Positions 1-14,858 of a stretch of 64,000 bases of DNA are shown here, in pieces. Numbering within the stretch: the stretch's first letter is position 1; the number at the start of each line of letters is the position of its first letter. Source of the DNA: Lophium mytilinum (Eukaryota > Ascomycota > Dothideomycetes > Mytilinidiales > Mytilinidiaceae); contig MU004195.1 in the NCBI GenBank assembly GCA_010093605.1, positions 1,011,736 to 1,075,735 of the forward strand. Direction: 5' to 3'. Both the position numbers and the translations under genes were made by a program. The notes under the pieces are model-generated. The model did not search any database, was not told the DNA's origin, and worked only from the letters and a program-made list of their open reading frames with translations.

Positions 1-3000
1 AGAATAAAGATTAGATATTCTAGCCTAAGTACTTACTATTTCTACTTACTTCCACCCCCGCCTTATACTACTATAGAGAGGGAAGAGCGGTAAATAGAAT
101 TATTTTATAGTAGAATATAGGCGGTATTATATACGGGGCATGTATATATTAGCTCTAGCACCGCTAAGGCTAATTAGGTAAAAGATACTATAGAACTAAA
201 TTATTAATAGTTTAAAATAATAGATAATAATTAAGTATTATTAGGCTGCGTAGTATATAGATAAACTACTACTAGTCTATATAGTAATATTACCTACGCT
301 AGTAGTTTATATAGATGTTGCGTAATTTACGCAGTTTACTAGAAGTTTACGCCGTTTACTGCCGAGCACTAATAGCTCTAACTTTTACAGTTTTAGGTTT
401 TCCTAATATTAAAGAAGAAGTTCTCTAAGCTACCTTTCTACTATAGAAAGGTAAACTACTTATAGACCTCTACCCTAGTAAGTCTTATAAGGGGTTCTAT
501 AATATTAGAGTAAGTAATAATAAATTACTAGTAGAAGTTATAGAAGCCTAGAAAAGCTTATATATTATAGAGGTTCTATAGTTATAGCTAGTTAATAACT
601 ATCTTAACTTTAGCTAGATCTATTTTAAGGCTGTTAACGCTAATAATAACGCCTAGATACTTAACTTCTTATTTATAGAATTTATATTTAGTAATATTAA
701 GAAATAGGCCTGCCTTATAGAGTTACTAGAGAACCTTCTTAATATAGCCTATATATTCCTCTATTATATTACTAAAGATAAGAATATTATTAAGGTAGGC
801 TATATAGAAATTATCTAAATATTCTAAGAGAATATTATTAATAAAGGCTTAGAACGTTGCTAGGGCATTATATAAGCTAAATAGTAGAATAGTAAATTTA
901 AATAGTCTATATCTAGTAAGGAACGCTATATACTTTTTATTGCCTTTCCGCATTTAAATAGCGTTAAAGGCGGTAATAATATTAAACTTTATATAGTATT
1001 AGGCGTATTTTAGCAGGGCTAGAGTATCCTTTATAGCTAGAGGGACGTTTTAGGCCTTAATTATAATAGCGTTAAGGCCTTAATAATTAATGTAAATATA
1101 TAGACCTCCGCCTAGTTTATAAATAATAATAACTAGGGCTGCATATTAACTATTACTTTTCTAAATATAGCCCTTACTATATATCTTATTAATAAATATT
1201 TTAATAACTAGTATCTTATCTCTTAAGAGTCTATAGACTTTACGCGCGGGTGCTTTAGATTCTAGTTTAATATTAATATAGTAATTAATATTAGTGCCGT
1301 CTTTTACTTTATAATAGAGTAGAAGCTTATTTACTTTCTTTAGGTTCTATATATTAAGGAAGCTATAATACTCTATAGATACTAATACTTTAAGTTTATT
1401 ACAGGTTATTAGCTTGCGCTCTATCTTTTTAAAGAATTTCTACTAGTTATCTTTTAATATTGCGTATAGGCTAATAGCTACTAGGTTATTAGTAAAGTTA
1501 GCTAGATCTAGAATAATATTACCGGGTTTATATAGGCGTCTATTAGTATATATATAGGCTTTAGCTTTCTTATTAGTAAGTACTAACTTAAAGTATTTAG
1601 GCTATATATAAATAGTATCTTCTTTAGAGAACTATTAAGAATTATATAGATAGTTATTACTAGAGATAGCGCTAATATTAAGCGCCTTAAAGGCTGTAAG
1701 CTATATATTAAGTTTCTACTAGAATAGGCGCTTACTAGTGCAGGCTATAGGGTCTTTTAACTAAATATAGACTAGTTTATAGTTAACTAAGTATTAGAAG
1801 TAATAGTAATCTAAGTCTAGCTATATTATTTAGGTACTAAATTTTATATAAGTATTATGTATTATAAGCTAACCTATACTAAGAATAATATTATAGCCCT
1901 TAAGGTTATAGATAAAGGCCTAGAACTTATTATAGTGGCCTTCTATTTATATAGTAACTTTAGCTACCTAGTTAATAATAGAGGTAGAGCTATTTAGTAG
2001 CTTAATATTTTATAAAGTAGCTTTATAGATATTAAGCTTATATTATTTAGTAAAGCTTATAGATATAAATATAAATTCTCTATATCTAGAATCTATAAGA
2101 ACTATAGATTTAACTATTCTAGTTAAAGTCTTAATTCTATAGTTAAAGTCTATCTATTTACTAGATAGTAGAATAAGCCTAATAGCATATATAGATAGCT
2201 TAATATTAGGTAGCTTTAGAGGAGGTAGCTTAAGCTCTTAAATATATATAAGAGCTTAGGCTAGCGTGTCTTCTAACTATCTCTAATAATAACTTTTATT
2301 AGAGATTAAGCATTTTCTAAGTAATTAGAGTAAACTATATAGTTATCTTTCTTCTAGTTATAGTTCTTATATTTATATTTATATTAATATTCCTTATTAC
2401 TACTATACTTAAAGGCGTTAAGTTTAATACTATTAATGCCTATAGCTATAAGGCGCTTATTGCGCTAAGCCTCTATTATAGTCTTTCTAGCTATAGAATA
2501 CTTAGGGTTACTAGCGCGGTAGTTCTTTTTAAAATAGCTAAAGTAACGTTCTTTCTTACTAAGGCGCAGACGGATATATAGTAGAATACTTAGTAGTAGA
2601 ATAGTAGTAGTCTTCTTAATAGTAATATAGTTATTAGTCTTAGTAGTAGATACTTTATACCGGGCGCAGTTAGAGTTATAATAGCTATTCTACGCGTATA
2701 TATTATTTAAGCGGCGTACTAAGATTTATATAGTAAGAAGTTCTTTATTAGCTTATTTTTTATATTAAATATAATAATAGTCCTTATATAGAATATTATC
2801 TTTTACCTAGTACTAGGTTAATAAACTAAAGTTAATATATTTAGTAAGATCTATATACAGTATTTCCTTAAGGTAACAGTATTAAGTTGCGAGGCTATCC
2901 TTAATTTTACTATACTTAAGCCCGTTAAGAACAATATTAAGGCGTTGTAGAAAGTCTAATATTTTTTTATTATATTACTATTTTATACCCTTACTATTAA

Positions 3001-5924
3001 GCTAGTTAAGAAGATAATTATAATAGATAGTATTACTTTTCTAGAATATAGTATCTAGGTCTTAGATAAGTTTATTAAGTAATTAATATAGGTTAGTAGA
3101 TATAAGGAGACTATAGTCTTCTATAACCTTATATATACGCCCCTTATAGTAGCTAATAGTAAGCTAGATTTAGGTTATAGCTATAGAGTAGGTCTACTAG
3201 TCTATTTAAACTAAGTAGATTAGATAGTTCTTCTATACTATATATACTAAAGCTTGTAATTTAAAGTTCTATAAGTAGATATACTTAGGTTAAGGGCCTT
3301 ACTATCTAAATTAAGAATAGACGGGTCTATAGACCTATAGTTAAGTAAAACTGCCTAGTTAGCTTAGGTTTAAATTATCTCTACCTCTATCTCTACCTCT
3401 AGTAGTAGTAAAGTATTATCCTAGAATGTAGTTATATTAGAACTTATCTAGGTTAAGAGTATATAGTTCTACTAGTAGTAGTAGAGAAATATTATTAGTA
3501 GAGTTATAATTAGTAGCGTATTTATATAAATCTATATATAGATTATTAAATTATTCTACTAATGTATTTTATTAGATTTAAGCTTTAAGCTAGGTAATCT
3601 ATATTAAGGCCTATTAGTATCTAGCTTCTAGATTATTAAGCTAAATAGTTTAGGCCTAGAAGTTAGCGTGCTTTTTATTATATAGGCGTTATACGCAGGC
3701 TAACTCTATCTACTCAGACTTAAGTTTATAGTTAAGGGTGCGGACCTACATCTAAAGCTTAGAGAGTTTATTATTAGTAAGTAAATATTTCTTATTTAGG
3801 TCCTTAATAGTAGTATTAGCGGCGTCTTATTCTTATATAGTAATATTTATTCTATATCTAGAGTTATTATAGTTCTTATCTACTAGTATAATATAGTTCT
3901 ACTATTATTATAGTACTAGTTAAATATTCTAAATAAGCTTCTATAGGTTCTAAAGCTTATATTATTCTTATAGTCTATTACTATACCGTATTTTAAAGAT
4001 AGAGCTGCTAGCGCGCTATATAATTATAAGATATAATTATTAATAGTCTTCTACGCGTATTATAATATATTGCTTATTACTCTATTCTATATCTACTACT
4101 TACTAGGCTAGGTTAGAAGTATTAAGTCTAGTAATTAATTTAACGCGGGTGGATTAGTGTTATAATAGAGATATATTAAAGAAGGAAATACTATAAACTA
4201 GTAGTATTCTTAGATACTTAGAGTTATAGAACTAACGTGTTTTAGAAATAGTATTATAGTACGCTATAGCGTTAGGAGTATTAATAGTAATACCTTAATA
4301 CGCTATCTTAAGCTTATTTACTTTATTATCCGCGTTATTACTAAACTAATGTTTCTTCTCTTAATAGTCTTATTTATTAGCTAAGTTAAAGTTAAAGAAA
4401 AAGCTATTATTATAGGTAGTAGTTATATTATTAAGGCCGGCTATTATATTTATAAATTTATTAGGTAAATTAAAATTACCTAGTATATAGCTACTAATAT
4501 AGAAGAGTAGAAGTATAGTCTTCTCTATAGTATTCTCTACTAGAGAAGCTAGAATAACTAGTAGAGGCTTGCCTATAGTACTAAATTTAGTCTAATAATA
4601 GTATATCTTAGTAGGTGTAATTAGTAGGACTAGTCTAATTAATAGTTAAGAAGTAGTAGCTAATATCTATAACTAAAACTAAGTAGCGCCTTAGAAGAAT
4701 AGATTTGCTAGCTAAATAAAAGGGGGCTGCGGGCTATAATTAATCTATATTATATTATTATTATTATTTTCTATAAGAAGGTGCTATAGGTTAGAGGCGC
4801 CTTCTTAATATAATATAATACTAATATAGCGGGGGTTAATAGGAATACTATTAGCGTTACTAAATAGGCGTCTAGTAGTAGAGCGTCTACTAGAAATAGA
4901 ATTACTAAACTATAGGGCTTTAGCGCAGTTAAAAGTATAGTAGTTAGGGTTAGCTATATAAGAAGGTAGAAAAAGATTAGTATAGAAGAAAGAAAACTTA
5001 AAGGGGCGAGCTATTAAATTTATATGCAAGCTATTAATAAATTTTAGATTATTTACTACGCGCACTAGCTGCGTAGAAGGCTTAAGAAACTAGCACCTAT
5101 TATAGTTAGTTGCGGTGTTATTAGGGGGTTGTAGTAAATAATAATATTAGATAGTCTATTTATAAAATAGGTAGTATATAGAAAATAGATAGTCTATAGA
5201 TACTTATTCTATAATACTAAGTATATATATAGGCTAGCTATTATTAATACTAAGCCTTCCGGGCGTTAGTCTCTATATAGTAATAGTAATTAATTAGTAA
5301 TACTAGGGGCGCGCGCGCACTATTATTAATACTAAGCTTTCCGGGCATTAGTCTCTATACGGCGATAGTAAATTAGATAGAAGAAGAAGTTATAGAGCTG
5401 TTAAAGTAATTAATAAAAATTAGTAAGAACTTTCTAGAGTGCTACTACTACTTCTCTATTATAGGGGCTTATAAGTACTACTATAGTTATAAGGTCTATT
5501 ATCTAACTTTATGTATAATAGCTAGATTACTTTATTAGGGGCCCGCGGCGCTACTAATAGGTATACTATATTATTAAGTATAGTCTTTATTAGGGGTCCG
5601 TAATACTACTAATAGTTACTATATTAGTAGGTATAAGTATACTATAGCTTATTATAAGAGCGCACTCTATTATAGAAAATTTTCTAGAGGTTGCTTCTAT
5701 TACTTCTAGAAGCTAGAAGGGTATTTATCTTATATTAGGGCTTAAGGTTAGAATATTAAATTAAATAGTATTAATATTAATAAAAGATAAATATAAGAGA
5801 GGAAGAGGTTTCTAGAATAGGCGTTATAATAATCTAAAGGGTGGAGTAATATTTACCCGTTCTATAGAGCCTTTATTACGTAACCTCTAAGTTATATATT
5901 ATATATAAATATATAGCTATAATA
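1..5924 (-). mobile_element. Ty3/gypsy LTR retrotransposon, copy A, RIP-degraded fossil, cut by window start
   Basis: An old Ty3/gypsy element reading on the minus strand. On that strand, going from high to low coordinates, I see an LTR-like terminal part (about 5,200-5,924), a gag-like stretch with a CCHC zinc-knuckle-like pattern near 2,530-2,590, and a reverse-transcriptase-like block near 700-1,150 with the order of conserved blocks usual for gypsy elements. The right end at 5,924 matches the right end of copy B at 18,300 and has the TA that RIP makes from a terminal CA. The 3' half and second LTR must lie left of the window. It is broken throughout, with TG/CA depletion typical of RIP. 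Assignment to gypsy is fairly secure from the reverse-transcriptase pattern; the LTR length cannot be fixed from one LTR. Confidence 0.75.
5242..5360. repeat. Direct repeat, period about 82 bp, in the LTR-like end of copy A
   Basis: The stretch from 5,242 (attaatactaag followed by a ccgggc core and ttagtctctata) recurs at 5,324, about 82 bp later. A GC alternation (gcgcgcgcgcac) lies between the two units. The same pair is present in copy B near 17,628-17,740, so the duplication predates the split of the two copies. Confidence 0.7.
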
Positions 5925-7045
5925 AGTAACTACTAAAAGTTATATAGATATTTATTACTAGATACTATATTAATATTAAGTACTTTAAAAGTAGTAAGCT
6001 AGGCGTTAAGCTTCTACTAGAATAGGCGTTTACTAGTATAGGTAATAGAGTTCTTAGACTATATATAGACTAGTTTATAATTAACTAGATATTAAAAATA
6101 GTAGTAGTTTAAGTCTAGCTATATTATTTAGATACTAAACTTTATATAAGTATTATATATTATAAGCTAGCCTATACTAAGAATAATATTATAGCTCTTT
6201 AGGTTATAGATTAGAGTCTAGAACTTATTATAGTAGCCTTTAATCTATATAGTAACTTTAGCTATCTTATTAATAACTAATATAGAACTATTTAGTAGTT
6301 TAATATTATATAGAGTAGCCTTATAGATATTAAGTTTATAATATTTTATAAAACTTATAGAAATAAATATAAAGCCGCTATATCTAGAGTCTATAAAAAT
6401 AGTTAATTTAACTATTCTAGTTAAAGTAATAATCTTATAGTTAAAGTCTATTTACTTACTAGAGAAAGAAGTAAGCCTAATAGTATATATAGAGAGTTTA
6501 ATATTAGGTAGTTTAAAAGGAGATAGCTTAAGTTTCTAAATATATATAATAACTTAAGCTAGCGTATCTTCTAACTATCTCTAATAATAACTTTTATTAG
6601 AGATTAAGCATTTTCTAAGTTATCTAAATAAATAGCCTTATTATTATTATTATTTTAGCCTTAGTCTTTCTTATATTTATACTTATATTAATACTTCTAA
6701 TTACTACTATAATTAAAAGCGTTAAGTTCTATACTATTAATACTAGTAGTAGTAAGGCGCTTATTACGCTAAGCCTTTAATATAGTCTTTCTAGCTATAG
6801 TATATTTAGAGTTACTAGCGCAGTAGTTCTTTTTAAAGTAGCTAAAGCAACGTCCTTTCTTACTAAGGCGTAGGCGGACGTGTAGTGGAACGCTTAGTAA
6901 TAGAATAGTAGTAGTCTTTTTAACTATAATATAGTTATTAGTCTTAGTAGTAGATACTTTATACTAGGCGCGGTTAGAGTTATAATAGCTATTCTACGCA
7001 TATAAATTATTTAAGCGTTATACTAAGATTTATATAGTAAGAAGC
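5925..7045 (-). mobile_element. Ty3/gypsy retrotransposon copy B, left segment, fossil
   Basis: This segment matches copy A from about position 1,629 to 2,745 in the same order and orientation, including the zinc-knuckle-like region (here about 6,820-6,860). It starts directly at the end of copy A and stops at the 5-bp target duplication of element C. It continues at 15,108 after C. The abrupt start fits insertion of copy A into copy B, in which case the rest of copy B lies beyond the left edge of the window. Broken throughout by RIP. Confidence 0.75.
7041..7045. repeat. Target-site duplication, left (gaagc)
   Basis: The five bases gaagc lie directly before the left LTR of element C and again directly after its right LTR at 15,103-15,107. 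Copy A shows the uninterrupted site near 2,735-2,755 with a single gaag. Confidence 0.85.
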
Positions 7046-7289
7046 TATAATAGATTATACTCTACCCTCTAGTTATATATTTACCTATTACTAGCCTTCT
7101 ACCTCTATACCTATTATATTATCTAGCGCCGCCTACGCGCTAGCCCGCCTAGCGCCTACGCGCCTCTCTCTCCTCTATATATATAGTTTCTATCTAGAAG
7201 CCTCTCTTTCTACTTCTTATATAACCTCTTAAAATTAATCTATCTAGTTACCTTATACTACTAAGCTTCTCTATACTATAACTATAATA
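7046..7289 (+). repeat. 5' LTR of element C (244 bp)
   Basis: Starts tataatagattata and ends actataata. It aligns end to end with 14,859-15,102 with no gap. The terminal TA...TA is what RIP would leave of the canonical TG...CA. Confidence 0.9.
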
Positions 7290-10200
7290 TTAGGTTATAT
7301 TAATACTCTAACTAGTACTAATTCTTTTTTACTATTACTACTTTAACCTTTAAACCTTAATTCTTATTTACTAAGCTATCTAATAGCTTAAGCTATCTAA
7401 TAGCTTAATAAGCGTACCTGTATAACTATATATATAATACTAAAAAGTATATAGCTATACTACTCTATCTTACTAAGCGCTACTACTATATTCTTTATAA
7501 TAAGTAATCTACCGCCTCTACTAGGCGCTAGAATAGAATCTAGATATTCTAGGCGCAGCGGCTTATAACTAGCCTTCTACTTTCTACTATCTTACTTATA
7601 GTTCTGCGCACCCTCTAAGTCTTCTTATAAGACTCTAAAGAGCGCGCCGCTTTAAAAGATAACTAAAGAAGATACCTAATAGTCTATCTAAATAATACGC
7701 GTAGATAATACTTAGCAGGCTACTTAGAAGAAAGAGAATTAGCTTATCTAAGAGAACTAGCTTACCTAAGATAAAGATGTTACTAAAAATAATAATATTA
7801 ATAATTCTATATATACCCTAGACCTAATAATCTATACCTCTATTACTAAGTACTATACTTCTAGCTAGGGTTGCAACTAGGGTATATTTCTTAACGCTAT
7901 TAATAATATTACTAAATTTCTAGATTATTTACTCCTGCCTAGTAATAAATAGTTTAACGGGTTAATTAAGATTATAGACTCTTAAGACTTCCTTATATAA
8001 GTCTAAGTAGACTCTATTTACTTCTTCTATATTCTTAGAAGCTATTAAGCTATAACTAAAATCCTTTAGTAGATATATAAGGATAACTAGAAAGCGCAGC
8101 GTAACCTCTAGAATAAGATTAAAGTCCTTAAGAAAGAATATAATAAGAAGAATAACAACTTAGAAGCCGTATATAAGAAACTTAAATACCTACTTAATAT
8201 TAAAACTAAACTAGAAGAATATAAAAATAAACTCTATACTTATAAGAAGATAATTACTTCTCTTAAGGTAGATATTAAGGCCTAGTAGAAGAACTATATT
8301 TAAGCTAATAAGTAGTCTATAAAGTAAGAAAAGATTATTAAATACCTTATAGCTAACCTTACTTAGATAGCTAAGAATAAGTATAAATATAATACGCGCC
8401 TTACTACCTTAGAGAATAAGATTAAAATACTATAGACTCTTTAGCGCACTTTTATAACTACGCTAACTATATAAGCCCCCTATATACTAATACCCCTAGT
8501 AGTACTCTATCTAGCCTATTCTATTATACCTCTACTACCTATTAACTCTATTACTATAGTAGCTAAAGATCTACTAGCCTCCCTTAATAGAGTAATTAAA
8601 TTAGAAGAAGCTTAAGCTAATAATAGCCCCTTAGCGGGCTATAACACTAATTAATCTTACCGCACTATAGAATATATAGGTAATAAAAATTAAGCTTACT
8701 ATACTATAAAATATATACACGCTTACAGTTACTATAACCCTAGCCTACTATTATCTAATAATAGAAGTCCTTCTTACCGCCGCACGCATAGCCTATCTTA
8801 TTATTATAGCCACTTCTATAAGCGCCACTTCTATTAACGCTTACACTTATACTTACACTTATACTTATAATACATAAGCTATTACTATTACTAAGACCCC
8901 TATATTAAGACATCTAAAGATTATTAAAACCTTAGTATTACTCTAAATAGAGTTCCTTATATAGAAGATAAGTTCTAGCCCTATCTAGATAAGTTTAGAG
9001 GTAATAAAAATAAGTACCCTAAGTTCTACCACAGATTTCTAAATAAAGTTAACTATAGTAGCTATACTATAAGATCTAGCGAGCCTTTATATCTTATATA
9101 CCTTAGTAAATAACTTACTAGTATACCCCTTAAAGGTTTCCATACTTAATAAGATAGCTACTAGCCCTTTTTTACTATCTAGAAAGCTATTATATTCTTA
9201 AACTCCTAATATAATAACTCTAATAAAATTAGTACTACTAAGAATAAGCTTTATAAGCTTATCTAGATAAATAGTATAATACCTAATTATATATAGAAAC
9301 TAATAAAATTATATATAATCTACCTTCTAGGCTATAAAGGCTATAATAATATCTATAACCTTAAGTAGAAGCTTTACCTAGATATTATAGCCGGCGCTAT
9401 TTTAGGTAAAGATTTTACTACTAGCCTATAGTATATTAACGCTGCATATAAATAGCTCTACAATAATAGCATTAATAAAAATACACAACCTAATACTAAC
9501 TATAGCTTTAGTAACTTTAACTATAACTAGCCCTAAGGCTTTAATCACAATAATTACAACTATAATAACTATAACTATAATAACTATAATTACTGTAACT
9601 ATAATTATAATTATAACTATAACTATACTCTACACCCTTTAACTATAGCTACCGCCTCTATAACCTAAGAAGATATTAAGATTACACCTCCCTCTAACTA
9701 GGTCCCCCCTAATAAACTCCGCAAAGGTAATAAAGAAGCACTTATAAAGAAAGGTAAGTATTTCTACTACTATCTTTCTAAGTACTTTACCTAAAACCTA
9801 TACTACCCTATAAATTAACTTAATAAATTAGGCTTTACTAATTATTAAATAGATATATCTCTAGCACCCCATCTTAATAATTATACTGCCCGCGTTAAAG
9901 AACTTTTAGATAGTAATAATAGTTTTAATAATTATAACACCCTTAATAATAAGCGCGGCTCTAGCCACTCTAAAGGTAAAGGTCCTAAGAAAGGTTCTTA
10001 GAAAAAAGTAAAATTATAGACTATAGTCGCGGTCTATAATATAATAAGAACTTAGTTATAGAAAATCTTTAGGTTAAAAGGCTTATTATTTTAGCAGCCT
10101 CTCTTAGTAAAGCTTAATAGAAACTATTTTAAAATAAAGATAGAGAATTTAACATTAAGCAGGTAAATAATATAGTCCTTTTAGCAATAGTATAAACCTA

Positions 10201-12609
10201 TAAGAAAGAATAACCTATAGAAATAATAAAAATTAATTCTTATCTTAATTATAGAGCTACTAATTTATTTACTAGTACTAAGTTTACGCACCTAGTAAAT
10301 CTACCCCTAAAACCTCTTAAAAAGGCCTAAGTCCTTAAACTAGCTAATAGATTAGCTATTGCCTAAAAAGTAATATATAAAGCCCTTCTTAGTATAAATA
10401 TAAATAGCTATTAAAGCCATTACTAGGCCTATATTACTAACCTAGAAGACTATAATATTATTATAGAACTTAACTAGCTCTAAGAATATAACCTAGCTAT
10501 TAACTAGAAAGCTAGATACCTAGATTTTATATATTCTTATTATAAGCTCTATAAAAACTATTTATATTATTTTAACTATAACTCTATTACTATCTAGGTA
10601 AATAGTATATATTCTTATAATATATCTAATAACTACTATAACCTTATAGACTAGAAATCTATTAGTATAGATACCTATATACGCATAGCCTCTATTACTA
10701 AGTATAAAGAATAGCAACTTAAATAAATTCCTTATTATATTCTAGAAACTCTAGAAAATAAAAATAAAGACTTTATTATCGCTTGTAATAGCTTATAAGT
10801 TATTATATTCTAAATAGGCAATAATATTCTACTTAAAGCCCGTAAAATCTCCGCTAAAGATATTAAAAAATTTATGCACGCTAAGAAGCACCTCTTCTAT
10901 AAAGAAATAATTAAGTAACTACTAAAGAGACTATATTATTATATTTATATATTTAACCAGGTTAAAGTAAATACACTTCCCCCTTATCGCCCTAGAATTA
11001 ACTATAAAATTAACCTTATTAAAGAAGCCGGTAAGCTACCTAAAGCCCGGCTATATACTATATTAAAGAAAGAACTTAAAGTTATTAAGAAATAGATTAA
11101 TAATAACCTTAATAAAGGATTTATCTATAAGTTATAATTCTCTATATCCTCCTCTATACTTCTTATCTATAAGCCTAGAGGGGGCGTTTATTTCTATATT
11201 AATTATAGGGCTATTAACGCTATAATAGTTAAGATAAGATACCTACTACTACTTATCTAAGAAATACTCTAAAAGCTTAGTAACGCTAAATAGTATTTTA
11301 AACTAGACATTATTTCTACATTTAATTAGATCTAAATACAGAAAAGAGATATAGGTCTTACAGCCTTCTCTATATAATAGGGATAGTATAAGTCTATTAT
11401 TATACCCTTTAGTATTACAGGCGGCCTAGGCAGATTCTAATTCTATATTAATTAGACGTTATATAACTACCTTAATAACTTCTATTCTACCTATATAAAT
11501 AACATTTTAGTCTATATAAATAGTATAAAGAAATAATATAAGAAATACATTACTAAAGTCCTTAAATAACTTAATAAAGCCGGCCTTAACTATAACTTTA
11601 CTAAGTGTAAATTTAATAAGATAGAGATTAAGTACTTAGGCCTTATTATTATAATAGGCGGCGTCTAGATAGACCCTAAAAAAGTCACCACCGTTATTAA
11701 CTAGAAAATACTAACGTATCTGCGTAATATATAAGCGTTCTTAAAATTTACTAACTTCTATTAATAATTTATATATAGGTTCTTTTATATTATTAGTCTA
11801 CTTATATCTATAATAAAGACTATAGATAGTAAAAAGACTAAACTTAAAGCGCAGTTTACTTAGAACGCTAAATATAATAACACCTTCTAAGTACTTAAGA
11901 TAGCATTTACTACTACACCTATTCTATACTACTTTTAGTATAGTAAAAAGGTCTATATTAAAACTAACACTTCTAACTATATTATTACCAGCGTTATATT
12001 CTAAGAAGGGGAGAACAGCCTATTATACTCTATTACTTTCTTCTTATCTAAAATAAGCCCCTAGGAATGCAACTATAAAATCTATAATAAAGAACTACTT
12101 ACCATAGTTAAGGCTTTTAAAGAATAGCGTCTAGAATTAGTAAGCACTAACCTAGATAACTCTATAGATATACTTATAAATTACTATAATCTAGAGTACT
12201 TTATATCTACTAAATACCTTAATTATTACTAAGCCCGCTAGGCTAGTTTCCTTACTAGATTTAACTTTAAAATTATCTACTAACCAGGCATTCTTAAAGG
12301 TAAACTAGATAGTCTAATAAGAAGATTATAAGACCTGCCTACTAATCTAGATAACCTACATAATTAGTTTTAATACTAAACAGTCCTTAAGTCTTATAAC
12401 TTAGAGCTAAAAGTAGCACCTTATTTACTAGATATTTAAATAAGCTTACCTAATAATAGCCTAGGCCGCACGCTAAACCTAATTAGGCTAGTACCTTACT
12501 ATAAAGAGTTAAACCCGCTAAGAGCTATAAAGTTACTACTATTAAAGATATACTCTTAATTTCTTCTTACACCTATACAGCTGCGCAGTTACACGCGCAA
12601 TAATAATAA

Positions 12610-12660
12610 TAACCCTAACTCTAACCCTAACCCTAACCCTAACTCTAAACCTTACCCTAA
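12610..12660 (+). repeat. Telomere-like hexamer run (CCCTAA-type) inside element C
   Basis: An interrupted array of ccctaa/ctctaa hexamers lies between the RNase H-like and integrase-like regions of element C. TTAGGG is the usual telomere unit in filamentous ascomycetes, so this resembles an interstitial telomeric sequence. It could equally be an internal simple repeat of the old coding region. Confidence 0.7.
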
Positions 12661-14844
12661 TTTTTCTCTTATAATTAAACTAACCCCTATAAATTATAAT
12701 AATCTCTATACAGAGCCTAACCCTATCTATTAACATATACTTACTAAGCTATTTAATAAAGGCTATTACAGCCCGCTATAAAACTTACTAGAACTACTAT
12801 TTAATTCTATACTCTATAAACTTATTACCCTTATATAAGATAGTAAGCGCGCGCTACCTTAATCTCTACACAATATTATTAGCAACCTAGATATCTTAGA
12901 ATTTAAAGTCCACTATAATTAACTATATTACTATAGCCAATTATATATACCCATATATAATAATTTATAACTTAAGCTTCTATAGCTTACCTATAATACT
13001 ACTATTAGCAGATACCCAGAAAAGTATAGTACATATAAACTTATCTAATATTACTACTTCTAGCTAGATATACACAACTTAGTTAAAGACTATATAAGCG
13101 CCTACTATAGCTATAAATAATTAAAAGCCTTCTATAATAAGAAATAAGAACTACTACATTTACTTAATATACTAGAATAGTAATAGACTAATATTACTAT
13201 AGACTTTATTATAGACCTTCCTCTCTATAAGTATAATAGTTAAATCTATACTAAAATTCTTATTATTATCTACTGCGCTAGTAAGAAATAATACTATATT
13301 TCTATAAGTAGTACCTTAGTCTATAATATTATTAATACTTTTCTCTATAAAATCTATTGCCTCTATAGACTCCTACGCGTTATTATTAGTAATTACAATC
13401 TATACTTTATCTTAGATATCTAGAAATAAGTTTATAAGTATATTAGTATCTACTAGAATATTTCTATAGCCGCCTACCCTAAGACTAATAGATAAATAGA
13501 AAACGCAAACGCCATTATAAAGGCCTATCTTAGGCAATTTATTAATTACCACTAGAATAACTAGATTAATTATTTACCTATTAGAAAGTTTTTAGTAAAT
13601 AACTAAGTTAATACCTCTACTATAATAACCCCATTCTTTATTAATAAAGGTTTCCACCCGCACTTAGAACTAGAACCCCTATCTATAGTTACTAATAACG
13701 CTAAGCCTATTTCTATACCTACCCTTAGTACTAACGCTATTATTCGCTAATAATAGCTTAAAGGTAATAAGTATATTAATTAAATAAAAGATATACTAAA
13801 TAAATACAAAGCTATAATAATATAGGCATAAACTAAATAAGTAGACTATACTAACTAGCACTAAAACCCCCTACTAAAGCTCTAAGTTAATAATTAGGTA
13901 TAGCTAGACGCCTGTAATATAAAGACTACTTAACTAAATAAGTTACTTAATTATAAGAACCTTAGTCCCTTCTACATTACCTAGATTATTAATAATAGTT
14001 ACACCTTCTAACTTAACTTTAAGAATATAAGTCTTAAAGGCTTATAAATACACCCTATCTTCTATCTATACCTTCTCTATCTAGATAGATTCTATCTAGT
14101 ACTAGGCTAACGCTAGCCACCGCTACCTTCTATTTAGGTAATTAACCCTATTACCTCTAAATCCATTAAATAATACCTAATTACGCGCATTATTAATAGC
14201 CGCTAGCGGGGTTGCAGACTAAAAGAATATTACTACCTTAAATATAAAGGACTTTATAAAGGTTATACTACACTATAGAAATAGTAACTATAGAAATAAT
14301 TTATACCTAAGGCCGCAGACCTAATTAGTAAATTTTATAATCTTAACCCTAACGCTAATAGTTCTTATCTAGACTTTAAACCTAATAATAATTAGCGCGC
14401 ACGCCTTACTAATAATAATAATACCGCTAATATTTTTACTACTAACTATTTATAATTATAATTGCTCCACGCTACTAACTATTTATAATTATAATTACTC
14501 TATACTAAACTATATCCTTATCTTTATATAATTACCTTACTATACCTCTATACTATAATCTATAATAGCCTTATATAGTTTATTATAACTTTATATATAA
14601 TAACTATAATAAGATTAGAATTTTTAGTTATATAAAGTGGGCTAAGCTATTATAATAAAAAAGCCCTTATAAGTAATACCTTAAGTATACTAGCTTTTTA
14701 TATACTAGTATATAACTAATAATTAGCTAAACTACGCTATATAATTAGATAACTATTTACGCCCTTATATTTAAACCTAATATAGCCTATAATACTATTT
14801 TCTTTTTCTTTTTCTTTTTCTTTTATTTCCTTCTAGCGTTCTTA

Positions 14845-14858
14845 AAACGGGGGGGTAG
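14845..14858 (+). other. Polypurine tract of element C
   Basis: The run aaaacggggggg and a following tag sit directly left of the 3' LTR, where plus-strand priming occurs in LTR elements. A pyrimidine-rich (ctttt)n stretch lies just upstream near 14,800-14,830. Confidence 0.7.

Noticed and set aside
1-2600. Copy A as a LINE (zinc knuckle followed by pol)
   Set aside because: The reverse-transcriptase pattern near 700-1,150 on the minus strand is of the Ty3/gypsy type, and the right end is LTR-like and shared with copy B.
5233-5375. CRISPR-like array in the 82-bp repeats
   Set aside because: Only two units, in a retrotransposon end of a eukaryote, with no array structure.
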